Positions 8,729 through 18,188 of a stretch of 64,000 bases of DNA are shown here, piece by piece. The notes below the pieces were generated by a model that was not told the origin of the DNA, did not search any database, and saw only the letters and a program-made list of their open reading frames with translations. Made by a program: the position numbers and the translations under genes. The DNA is from Chloracidobacterium sp. (GTDB taxonomy: Bacteria; Acidobacteriota; Blastocatellia; Pyrinomonadales; Pyrinomonadaceae): positions 248,001-312,000 of the forward strand of contig JADJWM010000017.1 in NCBI GenBank assembly GCA_016716365.1, written 5' to 3'. Positions within the stretch are counted from its first letter, which is position 1. Each line of letters begins with the position of its first letter.

Positions 8729-9800
8729 GAAGAGTTCGCCGACCGCCGTGATAGCGCTCGTCGTGACGATCATGTTCGTCGCGGTGCTTCATTATGTCAC
8801 GCCGGTGGACAGCATCGTCCTCCATCAAATCTACCAGCGCATCTTTTACATCCCGATCATCCTGGCCGCGTTTTGGTACGGGCTCGGTGGCGGGATCGGT
8901 GCGGCCGCATTGGCCGCAGTCTCGTATCTGCCGCATATTCTGCTCCACTGGCAACACCAAAACTACGAATACGCCCTGAATCAGTACGCGGAAATCGGAT
9001 TGTTCTTCGTGATCGGGGCGGTGACGGGATGGCTGGGGGATCAGAAACGTAGGGAACACGAACGTGCCGAGCGGATTAACACCGAGCTTCAGACCGCGTA
9101 CGCCGATCTCCGGCAGACCGTCGGGCAGCTCTTGCAGGCGGAACGGCTTTCCTCGCTTGCGGAGATCGCCTCCGGGGTAGTTCACGAAGTGCGAAATCCG
9201 TTGGGAGCCATCAAGGGCGCCGTCGAGATTCTCGAGGACGAAATCCCCGAGGACAGCCCGCGACGTGAATTTGCGCGTATCGCGAAGGTCGAGGTCGAGC
9301 GGATCGATAAGCTTGTAAGCGAGTTCCTCAGGTTCGCCCGACCGCCGAAACTCTCCAAAGTACCGTCGAGCGTCAACGAACTTGTGGAGTCGGTCATATC
9401 GCTTTTAGACCCGCGGGCCGCGGAGGGCAGCGTTTCAATAGAAAAGGAATTGGCCTCGGGACTGTCGCCGATCGAAATCGACCCCGAGCAAATAGTGCAG
9501 GTGCTGTTGAACCTCGCGATCAACGCCCTCGATGCAACGCCAAACGGGGGCACAATCGTCTTTCGGACGTATGAGTCGGGAGACACCGTGACGGTCGAAA
9601 TCGAAGACACGGGCGTTGGGATTGCCGCCGACGATAAGGAACGCATTTTCGATCCATTCTTCACTACCAAAGACAAAGGCACCGGGCTCGGCCTCTCGGT
9701 CGCGCACAGGATCGTCACCCAACACGACGGAAACCTGACCGCGGAGAACACCGAGCGAGGGGCTCGTTTTAAAGTAACGCTTACCCGGACGGGGCAATAG
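8721..9800 (+). CDS. Membrane sensor histidine kinase, partner of the NtrC-type regulator
   Basis: Kinase of 359 residues. Three to four hydrophobic segments occupy residues 8-105 with short periplasmic links (HQHQNYEYA), a pattern like small-molecule or metal sensing NtrB/HydH-like kinases. A coiled coil leads to the HisKA motif with the phospho-acceptor His155 (SGVVHEVRNPLGAIKG). The HATPase_c domain shows the N-box NLAINALDATP, the DTGVGI G1 box and FFTTKDKGTGLGLSV. ATG 8721 overlaps the regulator stop by 8 nt. The frame's TTG at 8718 is an unlikely start. Confidence 0.9.
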   Translation: MNKKSSPTAVIALVVTIMFVAVLHYVTPVDSIVLHQIYQRIFYIPIILAAFWYGLGGGIGAAALAAVSYLPHILLHWQHQNYEYALNQYAEIGLFFVIGAVTGWLGDQKRREHERAERINTELQTAYADLRQTVGQLLQAERLSSLAEIASGVVHEVRNPLGAIKGAVEILEDEIPEDSPRREFARIAKVEVERIDKLVSEFLRFARPPKLSKVPSSVNELVESVISLLDPRAAEGSVSIEKELASGLSPIEIDPEQIVQVLLNLAINALDATPNGGTIVFRTYESGDTVTVEIEDTGVGIAADDKERIFDPFFTTKDKGTGLGLSVAHRIVTQHDGNLTAENTERGARFKVTLTRTGQ

Positions 9801-9856
9801 TCTGCCCCCCACCCAAAACAGCTAATCGCGCGACCTAGCACACCGCCGCCCAGGCG

Positions 9857-9879
9857 AAAGATTCTCGCAAAGAATCTTT
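9857..9879. repeat. 9-bp inverted repeat downstream of the kinase gene
   Basis: AAAGATTCT and AGAATCTTT are separated by 5 nt. The stem is AT-rich and is not followed by a clear T-run, so it is either a weak terminator of the sensor operon or an operator upstream of the receptor gene. Nothing else is recognisable in 9801-9917. Confidence 0.35.
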
Positions 9880-9917
9880 GACAAACGTGGCCCAGACGAA
9901 TAGTATTCTCCATTATT

Positions 9918-9936
9918 GAAAATGAATTTCATTTGC
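9918..9936 (+). promoter_or_regulatory. Fur-box-like operator
   Basis: The 19-nt site GAAAATGAATTTCATTTGC matches 13 of 19 positions of the classical Fur box (GATAATGATAATCATTATC) and keeps the AATGA/TCATT core. It lies 38 bp before the ATG of a FecA-like receptor, a sensible place for iron-dependent repression. Binding is inferred. Confidence 0.6.
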
Positions 9937-9974
9937 AGTTATGAAGATAATCTCATGAAGGGACCTATATCGTA

Positions 9975-12437
9975 ATGTCTTTGTGTCGTACCGCATGTTC
10001 GGTTTTTCTGTTGTTGGTGATCGGTCTGCCCGCGGTCGCTCAGTCACTCGCAAGCGTCGGAGGAAGCGTCAGGGATGAACACGGCTCTGCGGTCGCCGGC
10101 GCGCGCGTTAAGGTCTCGAGCGTCGGTGTCCGCTTCGATCGCGAAACGCTAACCGACGCGTCGGGAAAATTTCGGTTTTCCGATCTGGCGGCGGGAACGT
10201 ATCGGATAGAGGTGTTCGCGGACACATTCGGCACGAGGATCCGGGAGGTGCGGCTCGGTTCAGGCGCCGAGAATAATATAGAAATCGAGCTGTCTGCCGT
10301 CCCCATCGCGGCCGAGGTCTCCGTAGCCTCCGGGTACCTCGCCGGTACGACGGAAAGCCTGGGCGAGATCCCGGGTTCGATCGAGAGGATCGGCGGGCGT
10401 GAGCTAGAAAACGCGCGCGTGTTCAATTTCTCCGAAGCCCTACGCAAGATAGCGGGCGTCAACGTGCGCGATGAGGAAGGTTTCGGATTGAGGCCGAATA
10501 TCGGGATCCGCGGGGCCAACCCGACCCGCTCGACAAAGGTGCTGTTGCTCGAAGATGGCCTTCCGCTCTCGTACGCCCCGTACGGCGACAATTCGTCGTA
10601 TTACCACCCGCCGGTCGAGCGTTACAAATCGATCGAGGTGCTCAAAGGCTCCGGGCAGATCGCGTACGGCCCCCAGACGATCGCGGGGGTGGTCAATTAC
10701 ATCACCCCGAACCCGCCGCAAAAGCCGAGCGTTGATATTTTGCTGGAGGGCGGAAGCCGCTCGTTCTTCAACGGCGGGGCGGGTTTCGGCGGCACATTCG
10801 GGAGGTTGGGGACTCTTCTGAATTTCAATCACAAACGCGGTGACGGATCGCGCGAGAACACGAACTTCAAGCTGTTCGATCTTGCCTCGAAGGCGACGTT
10901 TGATTTCAACGCCCGCAACTCGCTCACCGCGAAGTTCACGTTCTTCCGCGAGGATTCCAACCTCACTTACACGGGAGCGACCGAGGCGGAGTTCGCCGCG
11001 GATCCGAGGGGCAATATATTCAAGAACGATTTCTTTTACGGGCGGCGATATGGGTTCTCTCTCCAGCACGCGGCCGTGCTCTCGTCTCGGATCAGCCTCA
11101 CGACGAATTTCTACTCCAATTACTTCTCGCGCGATTGGTGGCGGCAGACGTCGAATTCCGGCGAGCGCCCTTTCAGGCTCTTCCGCCCATCGGACCCGAC
11201 CAACCCAATCAGCGACGTCGATTGTTTGAGCCTTGCGGACCTCAATACGACCTGCGGGAACAGGGGCAACTTGCGGGACTACCTGACCATCGGAGTGGAG
11301 CCGCGGCTGAACTTCAACTTCAACCTCGGGGCCGTCCGTAACGAAACGAACATCGGCTTCCGGATCCATCGGGAGGATCAGGATCGGCTTGGGAAATATG
11401 GGGACCTGCCGACCTCGCGGGACGGGCGGCTGATCGAGCAGAACGAGAGAAAGGCTCTAGTCTACTCCGGTTTCTTCCAGCACCGGTTCATTTGGAAAGA
11501 TTTCGCGTTCACGCCCGGGATCAGGATCGAAAACATCAATTATGAGCGGTCAAATTTGCTTTTCAACGGCGGCGCCGGCGTTACCGGCGAAACTTCTTTG
11601 ACCGAGGTTATCCCGGGTTTCGGCGTGGCCTATTCGGGTCTGAAGAACACCACTATATTCGCGGGCGTCCACCGCGGTTTCGCCCCGCCGCGGGTCGAGG
11701 ATGTCGTGACGGACGCGGGGGGCGTGCGGGATCTCGATTCCGAATTGAGCTGGAACTACGAGTTTGGGGCACGCTCACGGCCTTTCCGCGGCGTCGATCT
11801 GACGGCCACGTTTTTCCGGAACGATTACGAAAACCAGATCGTCGCGGCGTCGATCGCGAGCGGCACCCAGTTCACCAACGGCGGGCAAACGCTGCAGCAG
11901 GGGATCGAGCTGACCGGCTCGATCGACAGCGGAACCGTTTTCACGTCATCGCACAACTTTTACGTTCGCACCGCCTATTCCTATCTTCCGCTCGCGGAAT
12001 TCAGGGGCGACAGGCTGAGCACCGTTACTTCGGCGAGCGTCCTCAACCAGTACTGCCCGGCCGAGCGGCGTTTCTCCCCGACGGGCTGCATCATCACCGG
12101 GAACCGACTCCCGTACGCTCCGGAGACACTGGTCACGACAAGCTTCGGCTATTCCCACCAGCGCGGGATCGACGCATTTATCGAAAATGTGTTCGTCGGA
12201 AGGCAGTTCGGCGATGATCTGAACGCCGTCAACCCCACGCCGAACGGGCAAATCGGAGTCATCCCGTCGCAGACCTACTGGAACGCAACGGCCAACTACA
12301 AGATTGAAAAATGGCATTCGACGTTTTTCGTTACCGCGAAGAACATCTTCGACCGGACGTTAATCGTCGACCGTTCGAGAGGCGTCCTCCCTTCCCAGCC
12401 CCGGCTCATCCACGCTGGCGTGAAAGTGAATTTCTAA
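9975..12437 (+). CDS. TonB-dependent outer membrane receptor, FecA-like
   Basis: Receptor of 820 residues for a ferric chelate. After a signal peptide (CSVFLLLVIGLPAVAQ) comes a carboxypeptidase-regulatory-like beta domain (about residues 25-105), then a plug with the FecA-type run NIGIRGANPTRSTKVLLLEDG, APYGDNSSYYHP and VLKGSGQIAYGPQTIAGVVNYI. A 22-strand barrel follows, ending in a typical aromatic C-terminus (KVNF). The plug signature suggests ferric dicitrate or a related carboxylate chelate, but ligand choice is inferred. No sigma/anti-sigma pair is adjacent, and control is probably through the upstream Fur-like site. Confidence 0.92.
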   Translation: MSLCRTACSVFLLLVIGLPAVAQSLASVGGSVRDEHGSAVAGARVKVSSVGVRFDRETLTDASGKFRFSDLAAGTYRIEVFADTFGTRIREVRLGSGAENNIEIELSAVPIAAEVSVASGYLAGTTESLGEIPGSIERIGGRELENARVFNFSEALRKIAGVNVRDEEGFGLRPNIGIRGANPTRSTKVLLLEDGLPLSYAPYGDNSSYYHPPVERYKSIEVLKGSGQIAYGPQTIAGVVNYITPNPPQKPSVDILLEGGSRSFFNGGAGFGGTFGRLGTLLNFNHKRGDGSRENTNFKLFDLASKATFDFNARNSLTAKFTFFREDSNLTYTGATEAEFAADPRGNIFKNDFFYGRRYGFSLQHAAVLSSRISLTTNFYSNYFSRDWWRQTSNSGERPFRLFRPSDPTNPISDVDCLSLADLNTTCGNRGNLRDYLTIGVEPRLNFNFNLGAVRNETNIGFRIHREDQDRLGKYGDLPTSRDGRLIEQNERKALVYSGFFQHRFIWKDFAFTPGIRIENINYERSNLLFNGGAGVTGETSLTEVIPGFGVAYSGLKNTTIFAGVHRGFAPPRVEDVVTDAGGVRDLDSELSWNYEFGARSRPFRGVDLTATFFRNDYENQIVAASIASGTQFTNGGQTLQQGIELTGSIDSGTVFTSSHNFYVRTAYSYLPLAEFRGDRLSTVTSASVLNQYCPAERRFSPTGCIITGNRLPYAPETLVTTSFGYSHQRGIDAFIENVFVGRQFGDDLNAVNPTPNGQIGVIPSQTYWNATANYKIEKWHSTFFVTAKNIFDRTLIVDRSRGVLPSQPRLIHAGVKVNF

Positions 12438-12535
12438 GACGGCCACCCGGGGACGTTCCGCGTTACACGCGCCGAATCCGGTCGGCCGTCACTCGGCTCG
12501 AACGCTCTGTTGCCTCACCCCGATTTCGTTGGCTT

Positions 12536-12560
12536 TCGGCAGAATGAATGCCGAGTTTTT
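12536..12560 (+). terminator. Rho-independent terminator after the TonB-dependent receptor gene
   Basis: TCGGCA and TGCCGA form a 6-bp stem with a 7-nt loop, followed by GTTTTTG. It lies 99 bp after the receptor stop and before the first mobile-element gene. A separate GACGGCC/GGCCGTC pair with a 39-nt loop lies at 12438-12490 and may be chance. Otherwise 12438-12704 shows no gene. Confidence 0.6.
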
Positions 12561-12704
12561 GTCCTGCTTCCTACCGACTTTCTACCAGTCAGAAGTGGTG
12601 GAACCTGACATTTGTCAACAAAAAAGTCATGTTTCACCGCCCCACAATCCCGCAAGCAAATAAGCTGTTGGCAGTCTGTTGACTCGCTGAGGGAGAACGT
12701 CCGG

Positions 12705-13835
12705 ATGATCAATAGCGTCGGGTACAGAAGGGTTTCGAAGAACCGCCCGTGCTCGATCTGCGGAAAACCGGATTGGTGCAGCACCACGGCGACGGAAACG
12801 ATCTCGTTCTGCGCCCGGTCCACCACGAACGCGGACCGGATCAGCCCTCACGGATGGGGAGTTTTCTACGATCACGATCCCGGTTTGCAGTTCGCGCGCC
12901 CGTTCCGCCCCATCCCTGCCCGAAAAAAGTTCGCTCATTCACCCGCTTTGGCTCCGCCCGAGATAAGGGATCGGGTCTACCGCAAGCTGATCGAACTCTC
13001 CCCCGCGTCGTCGAGTGACAAGATAGTGTGCGGACGCGGTGGGCTACGCGACAGGGGCGTTCTCGATCATGCGAATTACGGAAGTTTTCCAAAGACGGTC
13101 CGAGGTCGGGACGCTTTGGTCGGGAAGCTGGTCCAAGCGTTCGCGGGGGATCGAGCGCTGTTTCCTCTCTCGTTTTCCGGAGTGCCGGGGTTCTGGAGGG
13201 ATGAAGATGGTGAGACACGTCTTGGGAGCAGGAAGGATTCGGTTGAAGATCTTATGCTGATCCCATTCATTGGGTTCGACGGTCGCATCCGAGCGTGCCA
13301 GATCCGATTCATGAAGTTCGTTAGCAACAGGTCGGGGCGGTACATCTGGCTCTCATCCTCCAACGAGCAGACCGGGTGCGGTTCCGGGGCGCCACTGCAT
13401 CACGCCTGCCCGCATTCGGCGTCGAACGAACCGGTACTGGTCACCGAAGGAGCGCTAAAGGCGGCAACCGCACAGAGGTTCCTCATCGATAGATACGTCG
13501 TCGGCAACAGCGGCGTGGCCACCTCCCACCGCGAGATCATTGGGACCGCGCGCGGGCGACCGCTCGAGATCGCGTTCGATCTCGACAGCTTTACCAACCC
13601 GCACGTCGCAAGAGCGTTAGCCGCTTTGGTGCGACTCCGCTATTCGGATCAAGCGTCCTTTGGATACGGCGATGGCGTCCGGATCGTCGTGTGGGATGGT
13701 TCCATGAAGGGTATCGACGAAGCACTGTTGGCGCAAGTCCCTCTGTTACACCTCAGCGTGCCCGAGTGGCTTAAACGCCTCAGCCCGAAATGCCTCGGCG
13801 AAGCGACGCGGCAACTGGCACCGCTCACGCAATAA
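12705..13835 (+). CDS. Zinc-finger/TOPRIM primase-like protein (DUF3854-like)
   Basis: Protein of 376 residues from ATG 12705, preceded by GAGGGAGA; the frame extends upstream only to a weak TTG at 12612. A short Cys-rich element near the N-terminus (CSICGKPDWC...FC) resembles primase-type zinc fingers. The C-terminal half has a TOPRIM-like core: VLVTEGALKAATAQRF, VVGNSGVA and the acidic strand IAFDLDSFTNP, then VVWDGSMKGIDEAL, matching DUF3854 proteins of plasmids and phages. It probably acts in element replication or primer synthesis. It begins the mobile gene block, directly upstream of the methylase. Confidence 0.7.
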   Translation: MINSVGYRRVSKNRPCSICGKPDWCSTTATETISFCARSTTNADRISPHGWGVFYDHDPGLQFARPFRPIPARKKFAHSPALAPPEIRDRVYRKLIELSPASSSDKIVCGRGGLRDRGVLDHANYGSFPKTVRGRDALVGKLVQAFAGDRALFPLSFSGVPGFWRDEDGETRLGSRKDSVEDLMLIPFIGFDGRIRACQIRFMKFVSNRSGRYIWLSSSNEQTGCGSGAPLHHACPHSASNEPVLVTEGALKAATAQRFLIDRYVVGNSGVATSHREIIGTARGRPLEIAFDLDSFTNPHVARALAALVRLRYSDQASFGYGDGVRIVVWDGSMKGIDEALLAQVPLLHLSVPEWLKRLSPKCLGEATRQLAPLTQ

Positions 13836-13859
13836 AATTAGCGGCTGGCAGTCGGGGTG

Positions 13860-14858
13860 ATGAGGCCATTGATCGAACTAGCACACATCCCTTTCTCCCT
13901 GGTCGAACAGGTCGCAACGATTATCGAAATGGGGACGCCGATCAACAACCGCGAATTGCTCGCCCTATGCATTGGGAGCGGGATTGACGGATTCGCGATC
14001 GATCCACATCTGTGCCACGAAGTTGCGGAGACCGCACTGAACTTTCTCATTCAGGCGAAGTACGGCAAAGAACTACTTCGCGCGACCGACCCGTCCACCG
14101 CCTGCTCCGGCATCCTCAAACCTCTGTACAAGAGACTGCCGACGCAGTCTTGGCGGAGTGCCGCACAGGTCACATACCAGCAATTTTCGACGCCCGCCCC
14201 GATCGCATATCTGGCTTCGTACCTGCTGAATCTGCACGCGGACGACGTCGTGCTCGAACCATCATGCGGCACGGGCAGTCTTGCGGTCTGGGCACGGGCG
14301 GCCGATGCGACCGTGTTGACGAACGAGATGGACGCGCGGCGCCGAGCGCTTGGGAGACTTCTCGACTTCGATCCGACCGGGCACGACGCGGAGTTCATAG
14401 ACGACCTCCTGCCCGAGAGCGCTGCGCCGAACGTGGTGATGGCGAACCCGCCGTTTTCGTCGAGCGGCGGGCGGGTGAAGGAGAACTGGAGCAGATTCGG
14501 ATTCCGCCACGTCGAATCTGCACTTCGGCGACTCGCGCACGGCGGCAGATTCGCGGTCATTCTGGGCGAAAGCGGAGCACCCCGAACCCAAGCGGGACGG
14601 GTCTTCTGGGACTCGCTCCTCCCCGATGTTCGGGTGACCGGAGCGATTGGTTTGCCCGGCCGGGAATACTACCGCAACGGCACCACGGTCGGCGTGACTT
14701 TGATCCTCGGCCGCAAGCTGACGCCCGATGAGCGAGAGTCCGAGGCGGTGGTGGGCGATATTGCCAATATTACTGCTTCATCCGTCGAGGACGCTTTCGA
14801 TCGGGGACTCGCGGCGGGGTTGCGTTTCAGCCCTCTACCCAAATCCATAAACAAATAG
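13860..14858 (+). CDS. N6-adenine DNA methyltransferase (DarB-type methylase half)
   Basis: Protein of 332 residues. After a helical N-terminus, the SAM-binding motif I is VVLEPSCGTGSLAVWA (about residues 131-145) and the catalytic motif IV is NPPF (about 197-200), the gamma-class N6-adenine signature. VIGLPGREYYRNGTTVGVTLILG-like strands near the end are typical of methylases fused to helicases in large phage and plasmid proteins. No target-recognition domain is obvious. ATG 13860 is chosen over the GTG three bases earlier. The stop abuts the ATG of the helicase gene without a gap, so the two act as a split version of one enzyme. Confidence 0.82.
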   Translation: MRPLIELAHIPFSLVEQVATIIEMGTPINNRELLALCIGSGIDGFAIDPHLCHEVAETALNFLIQAKYGKELLRATDPSTACSGILKPLYKRLPTQSWRSAAQVTYQQFSTPAPIAYLASYLLNLHADDVVLEPSCGTGSLAVWARAADATVLTNEMDARRRALGRLLDFDPTGHDAEFIDDLLPESAAPNVVMANPPFSSSGGRVKENWSRFGFRHVESALRRLAHGGRFAVILGESGAPRTQAGRVFWDSLLPDVRVTGAIGLPGREYYRNGTTVGVTLILGRKLTPDERESEAVVGDIANITASSVEDAFDRGLAAGLRFSPLPKSINK

Positions 14859-17800
14859 ATGTTATCCACTCACGACGAAATGACGGTGGGCACAGATGCG
14901 CCTATTTTTGCCTCGCCGGCCGCGGTGACCTCCACCGATGAGGACGCGCCGGACGCGACGGCTCAGACGCTCGCATATTCCCCGCATCACATCGTTGGCG
15001 GCTCTCCGCACCCGGGAGTCATCGTGGAGACGCCCGGCCTCGCGAATGTCGAGCCCCCGCCGATTCGCTACCGCCCGCATCTGCCGAAGGAATTGTCCGA
15101 TAGCGGACGGCTCTCCGCGATGCAGCTCGAAAGGATCATCTACGCGGGCCAGGCGCACGAGCAACGACTCGCCGACGGCTCCCGAGCAGGCATCAGCATC
15201 GGCGACGGAACCGGGACGGGGAAAACGGCGACATTGGCCGGTGTGATCCTGGATAACTGGTTCCAGTGGAGACGCAGAGCTGTCTGGTTCTCGGTGAAGG
15301 CGGACCTAATCGAAGCTGTGTCGGCCGAGTTCGCGAGACTCGGGCTCGTGCCGCCGATAAGGTCGATAAACGATTTCCCGACCGACGACGAGATCTCCTT
15401 CGGCGACGGGATCGTCTTCTGCACCTACCGTTCTTTGATCGCGCGTTCGAAATCGGGCGGTCGCCGGATCGACCAGATCACACGCTGGCTCGGGAGCGAC
15501 GGGGTCGTGATCTTCGACGAGGGGCACAAAGCGAAGTACGCATTCGCGGACGATCGCGGCAAATCGACCCAAACGGGAGCGGCCGTGCTGGAGGTTCAGG
15601 AGCCGACGCGCTTCCCCGATGTAAGAGTCGTTTATTCCTCCGCCACCTCCGCCGGCGAGGTCCGCCACCTCGCATACATGTCGAGGCTGGGCCTCTGGGG
15701 CGAGGGGACCAATTTCCCGCTAGGGTTCGAGCAATTCGCCGAGGAGATCGAATCGGGCGGCGTGGGCGCTTTGGAGATGGTCTGCCGCGATCTGAAAGCG
15801 ATGGGCCGGTACCTTTGCGGGAACCTGAGCATGGGAACCGATCCGGAATCCGGTCTCGCCGTCGAGTTCCGCGAGGTGACCCACTGGCTCACCCCAGCGC
15901 AGCGGCGGATGTACGACAACATGGCGCAGGGGTGGCAAGAAGTCTTTCGGAACATCCACCGGGCTCTCGATCTTACGAATTCCGGCAAGGCAACACGCAG
16001 CCAGGCCGTCAACCAATTCTGGGCGGAACATCAAAGGTGCTTCAGGAATCTAATCACCGCGTTCAAGGTGCCAATCCTGATCCGCGAGATCGAGGACGCC
16101 TTGGGCCGAAAGGAGTCCGTGGTCGTCTCCATCACCGGAACCGGCGAGAGTCAGACGAAAAAACAGATCGAGCGGGCGGCCGACCAGGAAGAGGCGATCG
16201 ACGGCCTCGACTTCAGCCCGCGCGAGACGCTGACCCGGCTCGTCGCGAACTGCTTCCCGACCGCATGCTTTCAGGAGCGCACGAACCCGTACAGCGGAAC
16301 CATCGAATTCATTCCCGTTCTCGATCCGGATGGCAACCAGGTCGAGAGCCGAGCAGCCTTGCAGATGAGGGCCGAGCTACTAGACAAACTCTCCGTTCTC
16401 GAAGTTCCGGAGCACCCGCTCGATCAGCTGGTCAATTACTTCGGGGTCGAGAATGTGGCGGAGATGACGGGGCGAAAGAAACGTCTGATCCGCACAGCTT
16501 CGGGCACGCTTGAATATCGGCCCCGCCAACTTGCAGGCGTTCCGTCGAAGCTTGTCAACCTGCACGAGAAGAACGCGTTCCAGAACGGCGACAAGCGCAT
16601 CGCGATCATGTCGGAGGTCGCCTCGACGGGCGATAGCCTCCACGCCGGGCATCATGTTGGCAACAAGCAAAGGCGTCTCCACATCGCCGCGGAGCTGAAA
16701 TGGTCCGCCGACAAGCAGATCCAGGACTTCGGGCGCACCCATCGCACCGGGCAGGTCGCGCCGCCGGTATATCTGCTGGTGTTCACGGAACTCGGCGGCG
16801 AGAAACGATTCTCCGCGACCATCGCCCGCAGGCTCGGCAATATGGGGGCCCTCACCAAAGGGGACCGGCGTGCGGAGAAGGCGGGCAATCTCGATAAGTA
16901 CAACCTCGAATCGAAGGAGGGCCGTTCCGCTCTGAATGTCGTCCTTTCGAGCATCATGCGGGGGAGCGAGATCGGCGGCATCGAAGATCCTAAGCAGGCG
17001 CTGCGCGATATGGGACTTGTAAAGGTGGTGGATGGTGTGGAGCAGGTTCCCGAAGGCGAAAGGACGAACATCCCGCGATTTCTAAACCGTCTACTTTCGC
17101 TCGAAGTTGACCGGCAGAATGCGCTGTTCGATCACTTCTACGAGACATTTCTCGAAACGCTCGAATATCTGAAACAGAAGGGAAAACTGGACGACGGGAT
17201 GGAAGACCTGAAGGCCGCGTCCGTCGAGATCGCCGAACCTCCACAAGTGCTTCACTCCGATGTGCTCACTTCCGCGAAGACGGTCTACTATAAGCTCAAC
17301 CTGAAAGTGGCAACGAAACCTGCAAGATATTTGGAATTATCCGAAAGCGGGGTTCATCAGTTCTTTCAGGATCGGCGTGACGGCTCGTTCGTTGCGGTCC
17401 GTCGAACACTATCGCACACCGATCCGGAGACCGGGGAAAGATATCAGATGTTCTCTATCTCGAAGCCGATAGGCCGGAATCTCTCGTACGTCCGCGAGAG
17501 CGAATTGAATCAGAAATACCGCATCGTCCCAAAAGCGAAGGCGGAGAAATGGTGGCTACAAGAGGAAGCAAAGATCCCTCCGTATGAACACAAAGCGGTT
17601 CACCTTCTCAGCGGGGCACTTCTCCCGATATGGAAATACCTGAAAACTCTAAGCAAGGATGCTCTCGATATCGTTCGGACGACAACGGATGACGGCACCA
17701 GACTCGTCGGCGTTAAGATTTCCGAAGACCGTTTGCGCGATCTGTTTCGTCATTTCGGGTTGCGGTCCGACATTCCGTCCACGGCCCCCGAAGTGCTCAG

Positions 17801-18188
17801 GCTGGTCGACTTTGAAAACAACACCGTACAGCTCGACGGCGATATCCGAATCAAAACGTCCCGATTCCAGGGGCGTCTGCTTACCGAGATCTGCCCTTCG
17901 ACCTTTGAACAGATCCGCGAACTTCGAGGAATGGGTCTGGTCAATATCGTACAAAGTGGAAAACAGCGGTTTTTCCTTCCTGAACGATCCCCGGATGCTT
18001 ACCTCGAGCCGATCCTGGCACTCTACTCACCCAAATCCACCGACATCGATTTTCTGCCGGAGTTGGCAACCGAGTTTCGACCTGTTGAAGCGTCCGAGCC
18101 GATAGAACTCCCCGGATGGTTGGTCGAGCCTGTTCAAACGGAGATGATGAGTCTCAAAATATCAGAGGATACGCTGTTCGCGAGTTAA
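14859..18188 (+). CDS. Strawberry-notch-like SF2 helicase/NTPase
   Basis: Protein of 1109 residues. The N-terminal motor has Walker A GDGTGTGKTAT (115-125), the SNO family phrase AGVILDNWFQWRRRAVW, Walker B as FDEGHK (219-224) and motif III VVYSSATSAGEVRHLAYM. The C-terminal RecA lobe has the characteristic AIMSEVASTGDSLHAG and QIQDFGRTHRTGQ (motif VI). Such proteins occur in plasmids, ICEs and phages, fused or adjacent to an adenine methylase as in phage P1 DarB, where they protect incoming DNA from type I restriction. The gene starts at the base after the methylase stop. The last 350 residues are unassigned. Confidence 0.85.
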   Translation: MLSTHDEMTVGTDAPIFASPAAVTSTDEDAPDATAQTLAYSPHHIVGGSPHPGVIVETPGLANVEPPPIRYRPHLPKELSDSGRLSAMQLERIIYAGQAHEQRLADGSRAGISIGDGTGTGKTATLAGVILDNWFQWRRRAVWFSVKADLIEAVSAEFARLGLVPPIRSINDFPTDDEISFGDGIVFCTYRSLIARSKSGGRRIDQITRWLGSDGVVIFDEGHKAKYAFADDRGKSTQTGAAVLEVQEPTRFPDVRVVYSSATSAGEVRHLAYMSRLGLWGEGTNFPLGFEQFAEEIESGGVGALEMVCRDLKAMGRYLCGNLSMGTDPESGLAVEFREVTHWLTPAQRRMYDNMAQGWQEVFRNIHRALDLTNSGKATRSQAVNQFWAEHQRCFRNLITAFKVPILIREIEDALGRKESVVVSITGTGESQTKKQIERAADQEEAIDGLDFSPRETLTRLVANCFPTACFQERTNPYSGTIEFIPVLDPDGNQVESRAALQMRAELLDKLSVLEVPEHPLDQLVNYFGVENVAEMTGRKKRLIRTASGTLEYRPRQLAGVPSKLVNLHEKNAFQNGDKRIAIMSEVASTGDSLHAGHHVGNKQRRLHIAAELKWSADKQIQDFGRTHRTGQVAPPVYLLVFTELGGEKRFSATIARRLGNMGALTKGDRRAEKAGNLDKYNLESKEGRSALNVVLSSIMRGSEIGGIEDPKQALRDMGLVKVVDGVEQVPEGERTNIPRFLNRLLSLEVDRQNALFDHFYETFLETLEYLKQKGKLDDGMEDLKAASVEIAEPPQVLHSDVLTSAKTVYYKLNLKVATKPARYLELSESGVHQFFQDRRDGSFVAVRRTLSHTDPETGERYQMFSISKPIGRNLSYVRESELNQKYRIVPKAKAEKWWLQEEAKIPPYEHKAVHLLSGALLPIWKYLKTLSKDALDIVRTTTDDGTRLVGVKISEDRLRDLFRHFGLRSDIPSTAPEVLRLVDFENNTVQLDGDIRIKTSRFQGRLLTEICPSTFEQIRELRGMGLVNIVQSGKQRFFLPERSPDAYLEPILALYSPKSTDIDFLPELATEFRPVEASEPIELPGWLVEPVQTEMMSLKISEDTLFAS

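Noticed and set aside
12438..12704. Left att site matching the tRNA-Leu 3' end
   Set aside because: No repeat of 12 nt or more of the tRNA 3' end could be found here or elsewhere in the window.
12612..12704. N-terminal extension of the TOPRIM-like gene from TTG 12612
   Set aside because: Adds non-family sequence without a ribosome site; ATG 12705 has GAGGGAGA upstream.
15266..16513. 415-codon + frame within the helicase gene
   Set aside because: Composition extremely rich in R, G and P, out of frame with a confident SNO helicase, no start signal.
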